DNA of 64,000 nucleotides, from positions 61,163,793-61,227,792 of the forward strand of contig CM031620.1 in NCBI GenBank assembly GCA_018398815.1, given 5' to 3'. The stretch comes from Conus ventricosus (taxonomy: Eukaryota > Mollusca > Gastropoda > Neogastropoda > Conidae). This document shows, one piece after another, positions 57,549 to 64,000 of the stretch (positions are counted from its first letter, which is position 1; each line of letters opens with the position of its first letter). The notes beneath the pieces were generated by a model, which saw nothing but the letters and a program-made list of their open reading frames with translations, made no database searches and was not told where the DNA came from. A program made the translations under genes and the position numbers.

Positions 57549-57830
57549 GAGATAATATGTGTAGGTGTTTTCTTGCGCATTCGGACTTAGCTGTGCTCAG
57601 GTTGGCGCATTCATAATTTGAGTTGAAAGAAATCCGGCCGGATATTTGTCTTCCCAACGCCAAATAAACAGATCGTAAACATGTCGCCATTCTCATCAGT
57701 CGGCGGCGGCCATCTTTGTCCGCTGGTTGATGGGATTTCGCCATGCTCTTTGAAATCGCTTTTCTAGCGGAGCGGGCATGATGCTGCTAATGATGACAGA
57801 TACCTTTGTGGGGTTTAATCGTTGCGCTTT
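57291..57830. other. Unassigned sequence with CA/GA microsatellites and YY1-like sites
   Basis: (CA)n at 57410-57460, (GA)n at 57508-57552. GCGGCCATCTT at 57706-57716 is an exact YY1-type word on the minus strand, with a partial one (GTCGCCATTC) near 57683. No gene recognised. Confidence 0.5.
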
Positions 57831-57850
57831 CTCTCTCTCTCTCTCTCTCC

Positions 57851-57908
<58 letters not shown>

Positions 57909-58048
57909 GCTCTCCCCCCTGTTCTTCTCTCTCTCTCTCTCTCTCTCCTCTCTCTTCTCCTCTCTCTTCTCTCTCTCGTCTGTCTCTCTCTCCCTCTCTC
58001 CCTCTCTCTCTTCTCTCTCGCTCTCTCTCTCTCTTCTCTCTCTTTTTG
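57831..58048. repeat. (CT)n microsatellite
   Basis: Over 200 bp of CT repeats with few interruptions. Confidence 0.95.
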
Positions 58049-58889
58049 AGGAGGAGGAGGAGGGGATTACAAGTTATTTGGCCTCTTTTCATTTCAAATG
58101 AGTTTCTTTTGTTTCTGTTCTTTTCTTTCAGCTCCGTTTTCCCTCCCGTTATTGAGGTGGCCTTTGGTTCCTCATTCCTGTTTGGAAAGTTTCCCCCCAA
58201 TGTTCGCGGACAGGGTATCTTCCTTCAACTTGAGCTCTGCACTATTGGGTCTGATCGTCGGGAGGGTTTCATTTGCAACACCGTGGGTCTGGCACTGTTG
58301 TTTTCCGTTGTGAAAAGGGCGTCATGGTTAATATACTATAGCTGTGTCTGTCTGTTTGATAGTGGAGAAGGGCGTCTTCTTTAACAGACTTGATGGTTTG
58401 GCATGTGAATGTTGTTGTTTTTCTTTCTTCTTTAATTTAGAGTCTGTTCACACTTGGTGATATTAGATTTTTTTTTTAAAGGAGCGAGGGGAAGGGAGTG
58501 TTTTTAAAGTCTATTATAATTTGATGCACGCAAAGCACTTTTACTCTTTGCACAATTTCTGGTTTGTGGGTTATTGTTTGATGAAATTATGTACAGTCAC
58601 ATCCACGTTGGATTCTTTATATATAACGCAGTTAATATTTAACAGTGAAAAGAATAATATGGTCCGCCAATAAAAGGCTTGAACAATGCATGTTACCTCT
58701 GGGGAAAATTTGGTTTTCAACGAGTTCAGTCGAAGCTTGTATATTAAAGATGACAAATATCGTGGACATGATAACATGTCATATTTCTGTGGACGGTGTT
58801 CACAGTTCACGCATTTTTCTGATAACGAATTAATTTCTTGACCATTTTTCTTATTCTTTTCTTAAAGAGATTATCGTTCTGATACTGTT
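58049..58889. other. Unassigned sequence, possibly a very diverged part of the next array
   Basis: Phrases like GTATCTTCCTTCAA, CTCTGCACTATTGG and GGCACTGTTG (58200-58310) resemble parts of the units at 58890-60080 but are too diverged to define a period. Confidence 0.4.
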
Positions 58890-60080
58890 GGTCTGATTGT
58901 GCAGAGAGTGTTTCTTTCAAACAGAGCTGTGGCAGGGTTGTCCTGATTATGTAAGAGGACATCTTCTGCACAGAATGCAGCTCCAGTGCCGTTTGTCACT
59001 TTCTGAGCGGTGTCTTGTGCAGGAGACTTTCTGCCGTGGACTGCTGGCCGAACTGTTTGGAGAGAACGTCTTCCTTTTAAAGGACAGTCTGGTTCCTTCT
59101 GGCACTGTTGGTCAGGTTGTGGACACGCTTTTATTTCATTGATTGTGGGCGTCTTCATCTGACTGCCGCTGTGACTCTGATTGGGAGAGGGTATATATGT
59201 GACATTACCTGTCTGGGGAGGTGATGTCTTTAAAGGCTGCAGCTGCGACTCTGTCGGATTATTGGAGGGGGTATATATGTGACAGTGTATGTGGAGAGGA
59301 TGTCTTCTTTAAAGGCTGCAGCTGTGACACTGATTGTGGAGAGGGTGTATATGTGACATTGTTTGTGGAGAGGATGTCTTCTTTAAAGGCTGCAGCTGTG
59401 ACACTGATTATGGAGAGGGTGTATACGTGACATTGTTTGTGGAGAGGATGTCTTCTTTAAAGCTGCAGCTGTGACACTGATTGTGGAGAGAGTATATATT
59501 TTTGTGACATTGGCTGTCTGTGAGAGATCTTTAAGGCTGCAGCTGGGGACTGTTTATGGAAAGGGTATGTATTTGACATTACTTGTCGAGGGAAGGATAC
59601 CTTCTTTAAAGGCTGCTGCTGTGATTCTGTCTGATTGTGGAGAGGATGTATATGTGACCTTACCTGTCGGGGGAGGTGCTATCGTCTTTCAAGCTGCACT
59701 GTGACTTGTCTGATGATGGAGGGGGTGTGATCTGTATCAGACTGCCGCTGTGACACTGGTACTGTCTTCGACAGAGCATTTGCTTTAAAGGCTGCTACTG
59801 CGACATGGTATCTGACTGCGGAACGACAGTCTTCTGTGGCAGACCACAGTAGTGCCAGCACTTTTTCTGTCAGAGACTGCAGCTCTGGCACTGTGTATGG
59901 GGATAGTTTCATATAATATGTCGTCGCTCTGGTTACCGTCCGATTGGATAAGGTTGTCCTACAAAACAGACGTAAGCTTCCAGCACCTGTCTCTGATTGC
60001 GGAGGGGGGTCCTGTCTCGGTCAGACTGGATAGTGCTGCACTGACTGACGTGAAGAGACGATCATCTTTGACACATTGTG
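58890..60080. repeat. Diverged tandem array, unit about 74 bp
   Basis: The best units (59221-59465) share GATGTCTTCTTTAAAGGCTG, CAGCTGTGACACTGATT and GTGTATATGTGACATTG. Flanking units become progressively more diverged on both sides. No coding signature. Confidence 0.85.
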
Positions 60081-60948
60081 GATCAGGCAGATTGGATTTC
60101 AAATTGGTTTTCACTTGTTGAAAGGGAGTGCAGATACTTTTCTAGTGATTTAACTTTTTTTTTACATATTGTTCATACATTATAAAGAAATTGCATTTAG
60201 AGAAACGAGAAACAAATAAAGAACACAAAAATTGAAACCCAAAACAAACAATGCAGAGAGTTGGGGGGGGGGAGGGGGGGGGGTCCCAGACTTCCTTGGA
60301 TAAATACATCATAAATCGTATAATTATCATAATCAAATGTCATAAATCACGGCGGATACAAGTATACTGTCATTTCAGATATAAGTGTATATATTACGGG
60401 ACACTACATACGCTGTCTTTGTATACACATGTTCTCTTCGAACACACGTTCTGTTCGTACAAACACGTTCTCTTTCTACATACTCCAGCATGATTCCCTC
60501 AAGAATGGATGGTATGGCAGCTCAGACTGTGTAAATGTCCCATAAAATTTATAACAGCCATGTCACATTCTAAATCACCGTCTTTTAACAATTTAACGAA
60601 GATGTGCAAACGAAGTCGTACATTTTGCAGTTTACATTTGTATACATAAAGTTTGCTTACAAATTATGAAATATGTGGCTGTGCTGTCTGTACGTTTTGC
60701 GTTATGTCACATAGTACGAGTTCATTGCTGTTACAAAGTTGTGACGATGCGAACATTTCGGAGTCCCAAACTGCTGAAATTCCGCCCAAATCGACGAACA
60801 AATCCGCCATCAAACAGGAAATGAGAAGTTGTCTGTTCGCCTTGCTCCCAAAAATTCCGTGTAGAAGAATTCACTGCACGACGCAAGTCTGAAAATGATT
60901 CGAAGTAATCCATGTAACGGCCAGGCGCAGAACTCTCTCTGACTACAA
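60081..60948. other. Unassigned AT-rich sequence
   Basis: Nothing recognised. A G run at 60263-60282 and three GTTCTCTTC/GTTCTGTTC words in 60430-60475. Confidence 0.5.
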
Positions 60949-61450
60949 GGGGCCGGATAGCTCGGTTGGTTGAGCGCCGGACTCGTAATTGGTGATCTTG
61001 GTGATCCTGGGGTTGCGGGTTCGAATCTCCGCCGGCCGTTTCGGTACAGGGGGAATTTTTCCCTCGGAGTTAACATTGGTTCTGACTCCCATTTCCCAAA
61101 TAGTCCTTCGAATGAGACTATAAAGCGAGGTTCCGTGTGTGAACGCACGCATAGCATCTTGCACACACGCAAAATCTCATCCCCAAACTTTCGGAAGAGA
61201 AGGCCAGTTTGGCCGTTGATGTGGATGACACGTTACCAATAGCATGCGCTCTGCGTGAAAAATCGAAAGAAGGAAAGGGTTTGTGAAATTGAAGGAACGA
61301 TGTTGACGGAACGACCACGGAAAACGACTGAATGAAGCGCCAGCGCAGCTCTTCAGTCGCTCTACCCAAGTAGGCAGCCCGCGGTGTAAACGAGAATGCG
61401 GATTGTAAAGCGCTTAGAGCTTGCTCTCTGGCCGGGACCGCTGTATGAGT
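60949..61450 (+). mobile_element. tRNA-derived SINE, copy 3 (best preserved)
   Basis: The head GGCCGGATAGCTCGGTTGGT carries the A box (TAGCTCGGTTGGTTGAG), followed by GCGCCGGACTCGTAAT and a clean B box GGGTTCGAATCTCC. The ends GGCCGG and CCGGCC can pair like an acceptor stem. The body is about 400 bp with GGAGTTAACATTGGTTCTGA and GGCCAGTTTGGCCG. It ends with AAAGCGCTTAGAGC. The head suggests a tRNA with a CGT-type anticodon region, but the identity is not secure. This is the reference copy for 8262-8748 and 54598-55258. Confidence 0.9.
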
Positions 61451-61982
61451 ACTCTCTTGAAAAACAACTCCACCAGATGTCTTGATACAGTGTGAGAGAA
61501 TGCGTTTTCCAGTTTAAACTTTAAGCCATAACCTCCATGCTATGTATACATATATATATATATACCTCCTTTCTTGATACGAGACTAGATGAAAGTTTTA
61601 TATCTGTTGGTCAAACCATGTTAACGTCCGACAGTATTTGCCTTGCATTCAGACGCCTTCATTTGTTTATGTATAAAAATAAAATTAAAAAAAAACGTTT
61701 TTAAAGAAGAAAAATAAATGTTGAGAAAAATATGTCATAAGAAAACATAATTCTCCAGACTGCACCATTCTTGTGAATGAGTAACTTTTCGATCAAAGGA
61801 TATCCTTTAATCAAGTGTAAGCAAAATGACGATGTCTGAATGAATTGTGACATCAAACGCATTTCGCCCGCAATGGTCGTTTCTGTCGGTATTTCTTCTT
61901 ACTGTATCGTACCATCTTGTTTTTTGAGCAAGTCCTCACGCGTGCGTGTGAGTTGCGTGTGAGTGCGTGGAGTGCGTTGTGA

Positions 61983-62014
<32 letters not shown>

Positions 62015-62085
62015 GCGATGTGCGTATTCTAAATGATAGAAGTATATCTGTTCCAGTGGATAAAAATCGATAAGGACGATCGGCC
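61451..62085. other. Unassigned AT-rich sequence
   Basis: (TA)n at 61552-61564, (GT)n at 61984-62010. No gene recognised. Confidence 0.5.
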
Positions 62086-63692
62086 CAGATTTATTTAATT
62101 TTTTGGGAGAGTAGGGGGGAAAAGGATTTTGGGGGGAAATTTTGTTGTAGTTTTTCGTGTTTTTGGGTGTGTTTTGGGTTGGGGGGTGTTTTTTTGTGGT
62201 GGGTGGGGGGGCGGGGCGGCGTGCGTGGGTGGTGGTGTGTGTGTGTGTGGGTGGTGGGGCCCAAATAAAAAGCCGAAAATTTAACACAGAAACACAGACA
62301 AAAAATGGACACATAGACAGAAAAATTTTGGAAAAAATTAGAGCAGAAACTAAGAAAGGGAAACCCAGGCGTCGCCTTTAACACGTGACCTACAAGATGT
62401 ACCAAGGGAAAAATTTTAAAAAAAAAAGTGTGGGCAAAAAGAAGGGAAGAAGAGAAGAGAAGAAAACGGAGAACGCCGAAGGGGGACCTGAAAGAGGAAA
62501 GGGGGAATGCCCCGGGGTGCGCTGGGGGCCCCCTTTGGGAACCGCCTGTTTGCCCGGGTGAGCAAAACCCAAAGGGCTCGCTTTAAACCCCCCCCTTACC
62601 GCTTATCATCCGTAGACCGAACGCAGAGGGTTTTAGGGATGGATGGATAAAAAGACGATAGACAGACAAAAAGGGATAGATACTGGACGGGGAAAAAGGT
62701 AAAAAGACAGATGAACTGAGGGCAACGGAAAATTTTGGGTTTTGATCGATTGATAGACGCACAGATTAACCCGGCACAACGCACGAGGAGAAAAAGAGAG
62801 AAAGGGGGGGGGGGAAGGGAGGAAATGACTGATGGGGGGGGGCCGTAAAAAAAATTTAATTGATTGTTTTGATATACAGACGGGGATAGCAGATGAAAAA
62901 ATAAAACAAATTGATTTTTGTTTCACCGACAACTGACTGATAGACACACACACAAACTCATTGATTTTTTATTGATTGATTAACATACAAAAAAGCCAAC
63001 GAAACATGGAAGCAGGGGGGGAAAAGGGGGCGGGGGGAGGGGGGAGGGAAACAGAGGGGGGAAAAAGGGGGGAAGAGGGGGAAAAAGAGAAGAGAAAAAG
63101 GGGCAGCCACAGGGTTGAAATTTAAGGGGGGGGCCCAAAGGGCCCCCATCCACTTTTCACCGGGTGACATCTATGAGCAGCAATTACCAAAATCCCAACA
63201 TAAAGGAAACAAATTTGGAGATTTTAAAGGGAAAAAAAAACAAAAATTTAAATTTTAAAAAAAATTTTTCACGCCCTCTGGTTACCCCCCCCCCCCCCCC
63301 TTACTGAAAAATTGTAATATCCATAAACAATATCCTATAAACAATCCCTTTTTTCCCTTCTTTTTCCCCCCCCCTTTTTTTTCATTATAATTATTTTAAA
63401 CAAACTAAAAATGGGGCCCCCTACAAAACCAAATTGAGCCTTCAACTATTGACCCGTTTTTTTTAAATATGTCTTTGGAGAACAAAATTCAAATCTGGGG
63501 AACCAACATAATTCGACAATAAAACACCCGCTAAAAACCTACGACAATTGACTTGATTCACGTGACTAGAAAGAGAGAGATAGAGAGGAGAAGAGAGAGA
63601 GAAAGAGAGAGAGAGAACAAGACGTATGCCACAATTGAAGGAAAACAGACCAGGAAACAATGTTCCCGCTTTCACAAATCATCGGAATAAAA

Positions 63693-63733
<41 letters not shown>

Positions 63734-64000
63734 AAACCCAGAGACATTTTTTTCTGGTGTTCCTTTAAAAACATTCCCTTTTTCTGGGGGCCCACCTCCC
63801 CTCAAACCCCCCCACCCCCACCCCCCCCAAACCTCCCCCTTCCCTCCCCCGTCCGTTTTTTCTCCGAAATTATTTCTTTTTCCGCGTGAAAAACGATAAT
63901 GGCGACAATTTTGGGCGCCAACCCTTTACAATAAAGGAGACGGCAAAACGATTTATGCAAATTTTTTTTTTTTTTTTCCCTTTCTTTTTTTTTTTTTTTT
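62086..64000. other. Low-consensus-quality stretch at the right end
   Basis: Same texture as 26600-34900: strings of short homopolymers, a G run of over 40 at 63691-63732, and a T-run end. No trustworthy gene or repeat was found. The frames are unreliable. Confidence 0.6.

Noticed and set aside
56010..57580. Minus-strand frames of 482 and 513 codons
   Set aside because: They cross a tandem array poor in T on the plus strand; the frames overlap in different registers and encode only low-complexity repeats.
60949..61030. Functional tRNA gene
   Set aside because: The head is followed by a long conserved body seen in two other copies, so it is a SINE.

Overview
This window looks like intergenic or intronic DNA from an invertebrate animal, most likely a mollusc and plausibly a marine gastropod. 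The reasons are very dense CT/GA and CA/GT microsatellites, tRNA-derived SINEs, GIY-YIG-bearing Penelope-like and CR1/I-type retroelements, and many minisatellites. I could not run a search, so the taxon is an inference. I found no host protein-coding gene, rRNA, functional tRNA, CRISPR array or prokaryotic operon. Nearly all long open frames in the window are by-products of simple repeats or of tandem arrays whose unit is a multiple of three.

Layout. 1-6.5 kb: two short tandem arrays, then microsatellites with small dispersed repeats. 6.56-7.86 kb: a 5'-truncated RNase H-type LINE on the minus strand. 8.26-8.75 kb: a tRNA-derived SINE on the plus strand. 8.7-17 kb: mostly unassigned unique DNA and microsatellites. 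17.1-18.63 kb: a decayed Penelope-like element with reverse transcriptase, GIY-YIG endonuclease and a hammerhead-like hairpin at its 3' end. 19.2-25.1 kb: a run of minisatellites with units of about 21, 35, 10 and 36 bp. 26.6-34.9 kb and 62.1-64 kb: sequence whose base runs look like poor consensus quality.

33.7-48.2 kb is a nested transposon cluster. Two opposed copies of one tandem-repeat-bearing element share the end motif GTACTCCCAGTT. The right copy was split by an RNase H-type LINE that made a 12-bp target-site duplication. Beside it lies a CR1-like LINE of about 6.6 kb, itself broken by two LTR-like insertions. One of these has an 8-bp terminal inverted repeat and a perfect 5-bp target duplication.

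48.2-53.5 kb: CT-rich microsatellites alternate with four copies of one dispersed repeat, two of which carry a CTCF-like core motif, plus a 29/32-bp minisatellite. 53.5-61.5 kb: two more copies of the SINE, a 41-bp minisatellite, a T-depleted array of about 80-90 bp units, and a diverged array of about 74-bp units.

The history that can be read is: insertion of non-LTR elements and tandem-repeat elements, later insertion of LTR elements and a second LINE into them, and expansion of simple repeats, often right at the edges of the retroelement copies.
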